Assembly (NCBI GenBank): GCA_020205615.1
Contig: CM035156.1
Location: 14,452,123 to 14,516,122, forward strand
DNA: 64,000 bases
Origin: Panax quinquefolius
Taxonomy: Eukaryota > Streptophyta > Magnoliopsida > Apiales > Araliaceae
Reading direction: 5' to 3'
A program made the position numbers and the translations under genes. This document shows, one piece after another, positions 26,860 through 38,833 of the stretch (positions within the stretch are counted from its first letter, which is position 1; every line of letters starts with the position of its first letter). The notes beneath the pieces were generated by a model. That model saw nothing but the letters and a program-made list of their open reading frames with translations, had not been told where the DNA came from and ran no database searches.

Positions 26860-29457
26860 TGTAAGACCCCAACTTATTATTAATGAAATTTAATTTTTCT
26901 ATTTATTATTTTGAAATAGTAGTGGTTGATTTGATTAATGTGGATAGTTATTGGTAAAATACACAAATATTTCAAAATAAGCAAGTGGTTATAAAATATT
27001 CATTATTATCGGAATATTCGTTTGGTCGTGAATATTAAATACTATCTGGAATATTCATAATGCGACGGTGCAATGTATGTGGGCCCCATAACTTGAAAGC
27101 GATTGGATGAAAAAAAGCGACAAATATAAGTTGTTTAAAAATAACTACGTAGTTATATCAAGTATCTTCGTTAAAATACCTTGCGTTAAAACACAAGAAG
27201 ATACCAGTATTGAACCAATTATTGATTCTTACGTAAAAGGCACTTACTCAATAATGGTTACAATGAATTACCGATCAAAAGATTTTATTTTATCGATTTA
27301 ATAATTGTTTGCGTTGATATTTTATATTCTTCGTTGTTTCAATAATTGTCATTACACAAGATTTTTCATTATCGAAGCAATAATTCATATTATCCTAATA
27401 ATATTATTAGATAACATTATTGGCAATGTCTAGAAAGTTACTGCCTAAGGAGAGGTTTGGTCACCTAATCATAGCGCAAAGAAGGAGAAATTCTTATCGG
27501 AAAGCCCCTTCACCTGGAAACTACAGTTTGTCAATATTGTGATTCGTAATATTATTTGTGAATAATTAATTATTGATTCATATGATGAGGAAAATATTGA
27601 TTTTATGTGGATATAGATGGAGAAAATTTTAAAATGACAATTGTTGAAAATTAATATTTTATCTTTTTCGATAAAATAATTCATTTAAATATATTATTTT
27701 AATAATATAATAATGGTGATATTTTACAACGTAATGTGGGATATATGAGTATACGAGGAGGAAGAGTATTTTTGTTGCAATAAATGTTTAAAACATGTTA
27801 AACATGCTCGATGACCCCATTTATCGAATTTTAAATTTGATTATACCGTAAAATCTCCGTTTGTGGATTTCGGTCCAATTTCTCGCTTGGAATTTGGAAA
27901 AGCTTTCTTACGCAAAGTTGTAGAGAATTGAATTTCCTATAAAAACTCGTAAGATTCAATTTTCTGATAAAAGGGCTATTTATTATGAATTATCAAGTTC
28001 AAGTCTCAATAATTGATTTTGGAAGTTTAAATTATTTTAAATTAGAAAACGTTTTTTCTTACTTTTTCTAGAAGGTGGCATGTGCTTATTGAGTGAAATC
28101 AGATTTCAAGAGTGACGTAGAATTTTGATATATATAATAATATTAAATTAAATTTTCTCGCTTGGTGTTCTAAGCAATTTCCTATAAATAGGGTCTTGGG
28201 TTAGAATTGAAAATTACACCGAGAAATCAAGTTTTCTCTCTCTATATTATCGGTTTATTCTTGTGAGTATTTTGAGTATACTTTGAGTATTGCTATATAC
28301 TGCAAGTTCAAGTCATAGCTTTATATCCTGTTTTCTAACTAAAAGACTGCTTTCATGAGGTAAGGATATTATTTTTTTTCGTAATGATATTATTTCTTCA
28401 ATATCATTATGTTGAAATATTGATCCGAAGTTTTTATCAAATTTGAAACTTTTGGTGTTTGAGTTACTATTCACGATACTCATGACTATTCACGATATCT
28501 TGATCTTATTCACGAATACGACTATTCATCGAAAATGAAAAATTTGCTTTTAAGTCTAAAATATCTATTCGGATACTAGCTTTGATTGTATCCATGTTTT
28601 GATCATTCTTGAATTTTACACCAATCGTGATTATTTTTGAGGTATTTTTGGACGTGGATAAAACAAAGTACGTAATCCTCTTAATCCTTAATCCTCGCTA
28701 TTTTGTTTCACCTGGATTCGCTTTTTAAAATATATTTTCATCATCCTCGCCTTAAATGATGATATTATTGAATATCTTTGGCATCGTAGTGTAAAAGATG
28801 AATGATTTCTCAAGAATATCTTTGGCCCGTAGTGCAAAGATGAGCAGTGTTTAGATGAACACTGACCCAGTCGATGAATATCTTTTGGCTTCGTAGTGCA
28901 AAGATGAATATTTGATTCCGTATATATATGGATTGATGTTACGGGGATTAAAGATAGACGATGAACTTTTAAATTCATATATAGAAGATAGTAGTTTGCA
29001 TTCTCTACTTAACTTTTCTAATGAATTATTATTTTTGTCATGCTAATATTGATTTAAAATTTGTTGTCTATTGTATTCTATTAGATTTTTCCCTGTTGAA
29101 GACTAACGATAATTTGTTGTATATTATCTTAGTCATAATATTCTTTATTGGGCTAGTTGAGCTCACCTTTTCCTTTTGTTCCATTTTTCTTCTCGTGGAG
29201 GCGAGAATATAGCGAGCGATGCAGTGGGAATATGGAATGAAGGTTCTAAAGAGAGTTGTTTAGTAGTCCTCACCATTTTTTAAAATAATGTATCAATAAA
29301 TGTGATGAGGATTTATTTGAGTATAGATATTGTCTAGAAGATAATATTTGTATTCAAACTCACAGCTTTCTTGTTGTAATAATAAAGTTGTAGTTGTTTA
29401 CGTACCATGTATTGACAACTCGTAATGGGTGATGTATACCTATTTTGGGGCGTCACA
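26860..29457 (+). repeat. Tekay-like LTR B2 (3' LTR)
   Basis: Starts TGTAAGACCCCAACTT after the polypurine tract GGAGGGAGGT and ends GGGGCGTCACA at 29457; 2598 bp. The TATA box is TATAAATA at 28193-28200. Three stem-loop units lie at 28768-28911, about 540 bases past the expected start site. Flanking 5-bp sequences at the outer borders of the whole cluster (8835-8839 and 29458-29462) do not match, so the cluster is not one simple insertion. Confidence 0.88.
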
Positions 29458-31084
29458 ATATGATTATCAATGAATTAACAAACTTTCACTTATACTTGAA
29501 TGTTTTCTTGATTTCTTAAAAAAGTATAAATTCAAGTGTTGGTTTGTGGAAAATATATATACATATTTTTGACAAAATTCATACTTACTAGTTTATAATA
29601 CCTATTGTTGTCTTGGAGTATTAATTTGAATAACCCGAGATTCAATGATAAATATTGAGTTTTAAAGAATCGTTCAAGTTAAAGGCAATCAATATGGATA
29701 AAAGAAACTACAATTTCATGAATGAAATATATGTACATGAATTTTCTGATACAGGAAATGGAAAAAACAACTAAAGTTCATGATCTAAAGGTCATGACCT
29801 GTCGAATTGAAGAGAGGGGAATAGTGAAAGTTTGGTCTTCAACGCTATCAGGCCTTCAATGCTATCAGGCCTTCGAGGCTATCATGCCATCAAGGTCTTG
29901 GGTAGCTGACTCAATTTCCCAAAAGATTGGCCTTCAATTTATCCATGGCATCTTGAAGCTCCGAAAGTTTTATATGATGAAGTAAGTCGTTCACATGGTG
30001 ACGAGAAGTGACTTCCGAACGAAGTGTAACAACATGATGATGGGAAATATCCAACCTAACATGGAAGGAAGACATGTCCAAAGAGGGTTAGGAGATGCCA
30101 CGGGAGGCGGAAGGTCATTCAACCCACCGAAAGTGCTATCCACAATACCCTACCGAGCAATCACCAACTCGGTGGGATCCTCCTTGGGAGGATGAACATC
30201 AGCAATAGTCTCAGAAGGATTCCTCCTCAAAGAAGCAGGAGTCTCATCGGCACCCTCAAAACTATCATGTGGAGAAGTTATAGAAAGGTGTCATGCGGCG
30301 AAGAAGACTTGATTGCCTCATTTGTGATACTCACAAAGAGCCCAATGGGAACATCATCATCCTCTTCATCAGCATTGGTCTTCGACTTCTTGATTCTAAA
30401 GAAAAGAGAAATTTCAAGAGAAGGTAAGAAGGATTTCATCGAAGATTTTCCAAAATATCCCAGGAGAGCTCCTTTAAGGCTTGCTCTCTTAAGGTTTTCT
30501 CCCCTAAAGGTTCCCTCTCCTAGGACTTTCATTTTCAAGGCTTGCCAAACATCAAGCTCCGTGAAGTGTTCAGACATTGGAATCAAGACTTCAACACTTA
30601 AAAATATTTTGCGCGAACATCTCACCAAAGGCGTGACTCACGCACAGGGGGCAAATGCTTACTGATAAATGACATAGACATCCTCCAGAGTAGAGGTGCA
30701 TTCCCCCCCCCCAAGAAGTGATGAATATGCATGTAGAGGAGCACCATGGTCTTATTGGATACGAATGTCCCTGCATAGCTGGATACAACGAAGAATGTTA
30801 GCCTTCTCTTTAGTATATCCATATAATCAGCATTCCCAAGTATCTCGTCGGTCCAATGTTGCCATTCCTAAAGGTAGTTATCTGAATAAGACAAGAAGTG
30901 GAGGAGAATGCGATCAGAAAGTCATCCCAACTTCCACAAGCCGTTGGATATAGAAACAAGCCTTCCTTCTCTGGTGAAGGAAAAGTTGTACGGTCATAAG
31001 TCTGCTTCCAAAAGACGTCGAAAAGACTAAAGGAGGGGAGCCCTTCCCCAATCATTGAGAAACGGGGCCTCCTTGAGTGTTCCC
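29458..31084. other. Unclassified repeat-like region
   Basis: No recognisable protein. Several open stretches exist on both strands (30192-30665 plus, 30278-30628 minus), but none resembles a known family. The segment 30470-30660 resembles 31915-32118: both carry CTCTC/TAGGA-rich sequence and end in a CGCAGGGGGCAA-like tract. This suggests two copies of the 3' end of an internal region of some LTR element. Confidence 0.4.
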
Positions 31085-31437
31085 TTCATCCTTAAATCTA
31101 TAGGGTTCAGCCATATAGGTTTCGGTCACCTAGGGGTTGTTTTCTTCATCCTTAAATCTATAGGCTTTGGCCATGTAGGCTTCGGCCACCTAGGGGGTAT
31201 TCCCTTCATCCTTAAATTTAGTCATGTAGGCTTCGGTCACCTAGGGGTTGTTCTCTTCATCCTTAAATTTATAGGCTTCGGCCACCTAGAGGGTGTTCTC
31301 TTCATTCCTTCAAAAAAAAAAAACCCTATAGGGTTCGGCAATGTATGCTTCGGCCACCTAGGGGGTGTTCTCTTCATCCTTAAATCTATAGTCTTCGACC
31401 ATGTAGGCTTCGGCCACTTAGGGGGTGTTCCCTTCAA
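31085..31437 (+). repeat. Minisatellite, about six units of roughly 60 bp
   Basis: Units begin at about 31085, 31145, 31205, 31255, 31305 and 31373 and share TTCATCCTTAAATCTATAGG and GGCTTCGGCCACCTAGGGGG. Unit lengths vary from about 50 to 68 bp, and one unit carries an A-run. The frame stays open across units, but that follows from the repeat and is not evidence for a gene. Confidence 0.85.
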
Positions 31438-31489
31438 TTTGGATGCAAGACATGTGGTCAGGGATTATGAATATCGACTCCTTACTTCT

Positions 31490-31860
31490 CAAAAAAAAAA
31501 AAAATAAGATAAGTAAAGGTTTTATTTATTTTTCGAAAGAAAAAAAATAATAAAATAAGATTTTATTTTATTTTCAAAAAAAAATAAGATTTTATTTATT
31601 TCTAGAAAAAAATAAGATTTTATTTTGTAAAGAAATATTTGATTTTATTTCCAAAATAAAGAAAGATTTGATTTCCAAAATAAAGAAAGATTTTATTTTA
31701 TTTCCAAAATAAAATTAAGATTTGATTTGATTTTATTTTATTTTTAAAATAAAAATTAAGATTTGATAAAAAGGAAAGATTTAGTTTACCCAAAAGAAGG
31801 ATTTTATTAGATTAAATTTTATTTGATGATATTTGATTATGTTTTCTTGTTTCAATTTCC
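31490..31860. repeat. Low-complexity AAGATTTTATTT repeat tract
   Basis: Irregular repeats of an A-rich block followed by AAGATTTTATTTTATTT fill this stretch. Complementary blocks (TTTTATTTT and AAAATAAAA) alternate, so it could fold, but the sequence is too simple to suggest a function. It lies just upstream of the candidate LTR. Confidence 0.7.
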
Positions 31861-32119
31861 AGGAAAAAAATAAAGAAACAAATATTGGGCAAGCTTTGGA
31901 AAGATTTTTGGAGGAGTTCCCAATTTGTCCAAGGAAGAGCCCTGTTAGGTTTTGCCTACCTAGGGTTTAACCCTAAGAGTTTGGCTCCCTAGAAGTTCCC
32001 TCTACTAGGACCATTGTCTTCAAGACCTATAAAGTGAAGTCTTGCAAAATCGTTCAAAGGCTTGTAATTTTCTTGCACGATCGTCTATTTGGGAATGCGA
32101 CTCTCGCGCAGGGGGCAAT

Positions 32120-32700
32120 TGTGGGCCCAAGTATAAAATTAGGGTTCACGTGACCTAATTGAATGAAGACGAAAAAGTCAGAAATAAATGTGCTAGACCC
32201 GGGAGAAGCCTCCACGTGTCCCAAGACAGAAGACTCGTGGAGGCGGCTCGATTTGGGAATTGATTGAGGGATTGGATTGGTGGCTAGAAGGACAGGGCAA
32301 TATGGTTATTATTTTAATGACTAAAGGGTCTTTTTGAAATTTTTCTGAAAGCATGTGCCTCGCACGTGACTACTTTCCAGAAAACCCTATAAATACCCTT
32401 CCATTCCATTAGGAAGGGGACTTCTCTTCAGACTCAAGACTTGAACTCTTGGAAGATCAAAGGGACCCTTTTGGTGACTTAAAGGCTTGGAGATTCTATC
32501 TAAAAGCACTAAAAGGGTTTGGACATTCTCTCAACTCGAAAGACTCAAGAAGGCTCTTGGCCACGCATTGTTGGAGTAATCGCCCACCTGTCGTTCTCCC
32601 CTCTTCAATCAACCAATCAATTTCGTGCTCTTTGTGGATTTCTCTCCTCCTCAGCCAATACGAAACCCTAACCCTAGCAAGTTACGATTTCCTTGCCCAA
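32120..32700 (+). repeat. Candidate LTR of an unclassified element
   Basis: A purine tract (GCAGGGGGCAAT) precedes TGTGGGCCCAAG, which looks like a polypurine tract and LTR start. A TATA box (CTATAAATACC) lies at about 32386, and the segment ends near TTGCCCA at 32700 beside a TA microsatellite. There is no second copy in the window to prove it is an LTR. Confidence 0.4.
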
Positions 32701-32750
32701 TATATATATATATATATATACGGAGAGGTTCTAAAGCGAACCAAAGACGA

Positions 32751-32852
32751 ACCGTCATCTTTGGTGTCTATGGCGACGGTTCAACCCGTCGTCAAAGACT
32801 ACATGGTTATGGCGACGGATCGAACTGTCATATAGACACCAAAGACGACGAT
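32751..32852. repeat. Fold-back inverted repeat (MITE-like fragment)
   Basis: The arm at 32753-32783 (starting CGTCATCTTTGGTGTCTA) is the reverse complement of 32819-32850 (ending TAGACACCAAAGACGACG) with few mismatches. The loop holds another GACGG/CCGTC pair. The GACGGTT/AACCGTC wording resembles non-autonomous DNA transposon ends, but I cannot assign a superfamily. Confidence 0.65.
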
Positions 32853-32900
32853 TTATCTGCCTTTGCTTCGCTTCTTTACCGCTGACTTTAGAAATTGATA

Positions 32901-32901
<1 letters not shown>

Positions 32902-32950
<49 letters not shown>
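32902..32950. repeat. TA microsatellite
   Basis: About 24 consecutive TA dinucleotides. A shorter TA run precedes the fold-back repeat at 32699-32720. Confidence 0.95.
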
Positions 32951-32953
<3 letters not shown>

Positions 32954-33499
32954 TTGACTACTGACGAGACAAATAGACAAACAAATCATGATGATTCGGA
33001 CATACATACTTGCATGCATATATATTGCATGATAAGGAAAGGAAAATCTCATGATTATAATGTCAAAATCAAAGAAATATAACCCAATCTCAAAAGCTGA
33101 ATTAATCTCAGAGTTGCCTAGGAAGAAAGGAGACTGCTACAATACTTACACAGGATATATTAATGTAGAACGAAAGGGGAATGAGACTGTTGCTCTGTGA
33201 ATTCAAGGAGGATTTTAATACTACTAATATTTCTATATCGTATTTATCCAATTTTATTATAATATATACATATATTATATATTTATATATTTATATATAT
33301 AGAGAGAGAGAAAGTTATCTCTTTTTATATTTCTTACAGTCAGGATATTATCCGTTATATATGAAGTCATATTTTTAATCAAATGTTTCTTTCTATATGT
33401 CCAAAATATATATATCTTATATAATACTTGTGTACCTAGGAGAAACATTTGAATGAAGTACTATAGCCTTAAAAAGTTGATTGTTTTGCAAATTAAGTG

Positions 33500-33500
<1 letters not shown>

Positions 33501-33550
<50 letters not shown>
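33501..33550. repeat. ATT microsatellite
   Basis: About 16 uninterrupted ATT triplets in AT-rich intergenic DNA. Confidence 0.95.
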
Positions 33551-36095
33551 CCGGCATAAAGGAGCAGTATATATTACACGTACATGCGCAGCAGCAGTAG
33601 CAATAGCTAAGCCCTAATAGTATGTTTTTTTTTTCTTGTGATGATACTAGTAGTAGCCTATGTAATATATACTAATAATTAATACTACTACTCGGCTAAT
33701 TTCCCTACAATTCTCACGAGTGACTGAAGCAGGCTGTCAGGCAGTCAAGCAGACAAGAAATAAAAAGTCCCGTCGGCCACGGAGTAGTTTAAAGTCCCGT
33801 CGGCCATTCAAGTTCTCATCCGCTTTTAAAATTAAGGGCTGAATAAAAAATTAAATTAAAATTAAAATTGCACCAAAAATTGTTAAACTACACCAATTAA
33901 AATCGTACCAACAGTTTCGATATATGTGACAGTTTTAAAAAGATTGAAAAATCAAATTTACGATTTCAGTTTGGTTACTAATCAAAACTGCACATATAAA
34001 ATTGAAATCGCACCAAATAATCATTATGTTTTCTTAAATTTGCTACAAGTATATATAATTTTCTATTATAAAATATTCTCCTCATTTTATTTTATAAGAT
34101 GATATTTGTAGCTAGAGTTGAATGAAGAATAAATAAGTATCAATTATGTTTTTAAATCAAGAGTGGCTTGATATTTTCTTAAATTAAATGTAATAACATA
34201 GTATTAATCAATCATATAATTGTTGATGTCTTGAACTATTTAATTTGATAAATTAACAACATAATTGTGTTCACTGCGTAATACGTTTGCGTGGATGATT
34301 TTGCTAACTATTGTATGGGTTTGTTATTTCAATTGGTTTTGAAACCAAAACCGCACCAAATGAAACCAAATCGCACAGTTCAAAACTACACCGCACCAAT
34401 CACAAACGGTTTCATGTGCAGTTTTAGATTTGTCAAACCGCACCTAAACGGTTTCGTGTGCGGTTTGAGCTTCAAATTACCGCACCATGCCCACTCCTAC
34501 TTAGAATACATTATTGCTCAATTGCACCTTTAAAGTGACATTTTTTGCGTTTCTATTCATTTTACCCGATTTGCCCACAACCCGACCCTGTTTGACTCAA
34601 GCCTAATTTTTTAATAATTTAAAATAAAATCAATTTTAAAATATTAATTATTTTAATATTTTAAAAAAAGATTGTTAAAAAAATAATAATTTAAACTAAT
34701 ATTTATTTTAGTATTTTAAAAAATTTATTTTAAAAATAGTTTTTAAAATATTTTATATAAAAATAGTTTTTCAAAATAATTTTAAAATAATAATTATATT
34801 TAATATTATAAAATAATTATTATTTTAATATTTTAAAAGAAAATATTTTTTCACAATTTCAAATAATAATTTAATTAATATTTTAAAAAAATATTTTCTT
34901 AAAATAATTTGAAAATAATAAATATTTTTAATATTTTAAAATAAAATATTGTTTTTAAAATAATTATTATTTTATATTTAAAATAATAATTATTTTTATA
35001 TTTAAAGGAAAATATTTTAAATAGTTTTAAAATAATTATAATTTTAAGGAAAAATATTAGAAACTTTATTTTTCAAAAGCTTTATAAAATATAGATTCAA
35101 AAAAAAAGTAAAGTTAAATTTTTTTAAATCTTAATTATTTTTATGAAAATCTACACATCTTTAAAAAAATATTATGTTTTATGAAAATAAAGTTTTATTT
35201 TTTGAATATATATTTTATAAAACTTTACTCATTTTTTTAAAAGATGAATTTTTTTATTTTTTCTTGAAAATAACAATTATTTTAAATCTTTTAATTTAAG
35301 ATTTAAAAAATATTGAATTAGCATTTTAATTTATCTTTTACTATTTTTTGTATTTAATTTTTATTTTAAAAATTCTAATATTAAGAATACTTATAATAAT
35401 GGTAAAGTTATTAATTTTAAAAATAACAATTTTTCAAATAATTATTTTATTTTAAAATATTAAAAATAATTATTATTTTAAATATTTATTTTATTTTAAA
35501 ATATTAAAAATTAGAATCAAATCAAATTAGGTCAAATTAGATCGAATTGAGATCAAATCGGGTATAAGAAATGAAAACGTCGGACGACAGTGTTACTCAA
35601 CCATCTTAAATTGACATCGTTAACTAAAGAATTAGCCTCCTATATATATTCTGAATATTTTTATTGCCACCTCTACATGGATGGTACACTGGTTCCTAGC
35701 CTCTTTGTTAAGGGGCTATTGAAAGAAAACTAAGTACTTGCATTTATCTTTGGGGGAGCGTGCTCTATATATCCTAGCAGAGGAAATCAATAAAGGACCA
35801 AATGAGACATGATGGCAACAAATTTTCTGTACTTTGTCTTTTCTCACTTTCACTTGAGAATCTCACATCTCTCTCTGCGTGTATTGTTTATATTCGAGGG
35901 AGGGTAGTTAATATAAAATTAATTTTAGTAGATGAATCAATACAGTATTAATACATAAATTAAAAATAATTTTTTCAACGTATTAATATTATATTAATTA
36001 ATTAATTTATTTATTATGAAATTAATTTTATGATAATCGAATTTATTAAATTTTAATAGTAAGAGCAGATGATCGCATGAGTTTCAAACATAAAT
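33551..36095. other. AT-rich intergenic DNA, no gene seen
   Basis: No coding signal. 33765-33810 has a direct repeat of AAGTCCCGTCGGCCA. 34300-34500 has repeated CCGCACC and its complement GGTTTCGTGTGCGGTTTG in both orientations, as in eroded inverted-repeat DNA transposons. 34600-35520 is almost pure A/T, built from TTTTAAAATAATAATTATTTT-like blocks. Confidence 0.7.
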
Positions 36096-36250
36096 ATATG
36101 TTTCCATATATACGGATCAGTATTAGATGATTCTCTAATATATTGTTTATATTGTCTTGTATTGAAAAAGAAATTGTTATTTATTGAATAAAAAATAGTG
36201 AGAAACTAAAGTTATATTTAATACTTTGGGATAATATTAGAAAACTAAAC
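36096..36250 (-). mobile_element. MITE fragment, left of the element C insertion
   Basis: Reads as the reverse complement of the Stowaway-like MITE at 50842-51124: TTGTCTTGTATTG, AATAGTGAGA, ACTAAAGTTA and TTAATACTTTGGG appear in the expected order. It continues at 45904 across the 9.65 kb Tekay-like element. Its left terminus is worn, and I cannot find the terminal inverted repeat. Confidence 0.75.
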
Positions 36251-36251
36251 C

Positions 36252-38668
36252 TGTAAGACCCCACTTTTTTATAAATAAAGATGAATTTTCTATAAATATT
36301 ATTTTGAATATTATAGAATAATTTGATATAATGTTATAGTTGTGGGTAATATTTATAAATTTTGCAAAGTATGCAAGTAGTTATATTATATTCGATTGGT
36401 CGGGGAATATTGGCTTAGCAGAGCGGGGAATATTCAGACAACTACTCAATCATCATGGACCCTACAATGTAATTATTATTTGATCGGAGAAAAAGCGACA
36501 AAAATATTTTATTGAAATAACTATGGAAGTTTTACCGTTGATACTCGTTGAACTACTCTTGTAGTAAAAGTACGAGAATACGTGTGGTTGCATAAGTAGC
36601 GCCCAGTATTGATTATCATCTTTATGTGAAAGTCACCGGTTTGATTCCATTATCACGATTAATAATATGAATTATTATAATGATAATGACGTTTTGTTTT
36701 ATTCAGTATTATTAACGTAATAAAATGTAAACATCTTTTATATAAAATGTAATACTTTATTAAAGTTTATTCTATAAATAAAATATATTATATTTTATTA
36801 CGCATAGTGTTTTCAGTAGTGTTGCAGATAGTTGTTTGTATAGTAAAATGTTTTTATATAAATAGAATATATTATATTTTATTTAAAAGATTTTGCTTTA
36901 AATATGAACCGTCGATTAAAGTAAATCAATCTGGACCGCTCATGGATTAATTACTATGCATTCTATTTTCCTATAAATAGAAGCTCATTCCTTCATTATT
37001 TTCTTTACTTAATTCACCGAAACTCAGAGAGAAAACTATAGAGAGAAAGAAGAAAAGTATTCTACTACTTCACTTCGCCAATATTCAGTTCTTCTAAGGT
37101 AGGGAATATTATTTGTTGTACTCGTAAGGGGTGTTATTCTTTTGTATTCATAAAGAGAACTTTCTTTTGTTATTCCATTCTTATTTATTCTGTTGGAATA
37201 ACTCAGATCTGCTTAATCCCTATACTTGGTGATCTTCTTCTTTTATTCCATTCTTCTATTATTCTGCATTGAACATCCATGCTCATGTTTTTACACCCAC
37301 TGGTTCCGCTTTTATTATTATTCTCGTTAAACATCCTGCATGCGTGTGTTTTACACCGGACTGGTTTCGTTTTATTATTCTCGCTGGAACATCCTCGCTC
37401 GTATGTGTTTTACACCTTGACCGGTTCCGCTCTTTATCATTCTCGCTGAATATCCTATCTCGTGTGTTTTACACCGGATCTCGGTTCCATCTTTATTATT
37501 ACTCGTTGGAACATCCTCTTGCAGTGTGAATTTCACCGACCGGTTCCGTTATTATTATTCGCTGGAATAACTCTGCCTATGCTAAGTCGCATGCACGGGT
37601 GATTTCTTTTGTTATTCCATTCTTTATTATACCCAAATTGGTTAAAACTTTGACTTCTATACTACATGAAATTAGTAGAATATCCTCGATATTTCGTTTC
37701 ATCCAAAGATATCTTTTCATGGAAATATTCTTCCGATCATTCTTGAATTTTATTCTACAAAGCGAAGATCATGTTGATAATTTGGATGTTATTAGTTCTG
37801 AATAACTTAATTCTTGAACTTGTTTTATTGAATTCTTATATCATTGTCATCATCCTCATGTTTATTTTTTTTTTAAAGTCATCTGTGGCCTGTAGAGCAT
37901 GGATGGACTTGGTATGATTATAACCAGGGATTATTCGGTGTAATCATGACCGTAATATTACAAATGATGTGGTAAAAGTCCTCAGTGGCCGTAGTGCATT
38001 GATGGACAGTGGTTGGCATGATCATGACCATTAATGAATACACAACTATTCTCGGCCCGTAGTGCGTGAATAATTGTGGTGGTGATACTAAAGAATATCC
38101 TCGGTCAGAGTCTGCGGGGTGATTCGATGATGTGGATTATTTATTAAAGATGAGTCTCAAATTATAACGTTGATGAAAAACCTTTAAATCATAAAAGATA
38201 GTAGATTTTATTTTCTACTTGACTCTTTTAATGGATTACTTGTTCACCGCAGCTTAAACTTGATGTTTATTATATTTTATCGCTTTAACAATGTTGAAGG
38301 CTATTGATAATTTATTCTGCATTATCTTAGTCATAATATTTCTTCTTGGGCTAGTTGAGCTCACCCTTTCTTTTCACCGTTTCTTCAGAAATGAGAACAT
38401 AGTGGGACGAGTCCTGGGAACGGAGTAATGGTCCAAAGGATAGCATTAGTAGTCCTCACTATTCTCGTGAAATAGTGTGATAATAATTGTAATGAGGACT
38501 CCTTTTGAGTTTGTATAATATCTAGTAGATAATATTTGTATTCAAACTCACGCTTTATGTCGTATTGCACACGCATACAGCTTATATTAGTAAGTTGTAT
38601 TTAAATTACATACCATGTATCCGACTACCCAAGATGGGTGATGTATACCTAATTTTGGGGGCGCCACA
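36252..38668 (+). repeat. 5' LTR of element C
   Basis: Begins TGTAAGACCCC and ends GGGGGCGCCACA. The TATA box is at 36972-36979 (TATAAATAG). After it come a nested inverted-repeat array at 37270-37548 and four stem-loops at 37878-38125 (37878-37908, 37978-38007, 38042-38077, 38093-38125). The LTR at 43487-45903 has the same length and the same arrays, with scattered small indels that cancel out. Confidence 0.93.
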
Positions 38669-38684
38669 ACAGGTATCGAGCTTA
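38669..38684 (+). other. Primer binding site of element C
   Basis: Directly after the LTR end the sequence is ACAGGTATCGAGCTTA. GGTATC-GAGC resembles the initiator-methionine tRNA primer site TGGTATCAGAGC with one base missing and one changed. Confidence 0.6.
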
Positions 38685-38833
38685 GGGATATGATCCCGGC
38701 TAAGATGTGAGAATAGTACTAGGAGGGAGAGAGAGGGGAATACCTTCGTTAGTATGACCTACCTAAGTTTATGTGCTATTTTATTGGTCACGTAATATAA
38801 AGATAATTGTTACATGTCAATTAATCTTTTGTT

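Noticed and set aside
8840..29457. Assembly palindrome from an uncut hairpin read
   Set aside because: The internal regions differ by a kilobase-scale deletion and the right arm has an extra pol fragment, so it is not a simple mirror; the junction still needs long-read support.
8835..29462. Single insertion with matching target duplication for the whole A/B cluster
   Set aside because: The 5-mers at the outer borders do not match.
30192..30665. 157-residue plus-strand open frame
   Set aside because: No family resemblance, an equally open frame lies on the other strand, and it sits in repeat-like sequence.
31055..31507. Open frame with repeated GFGHVGFGHLGG-like protein
   Set aside because: It is the translation of the minisatellite; unit lengths vary and no gene signals surround it.
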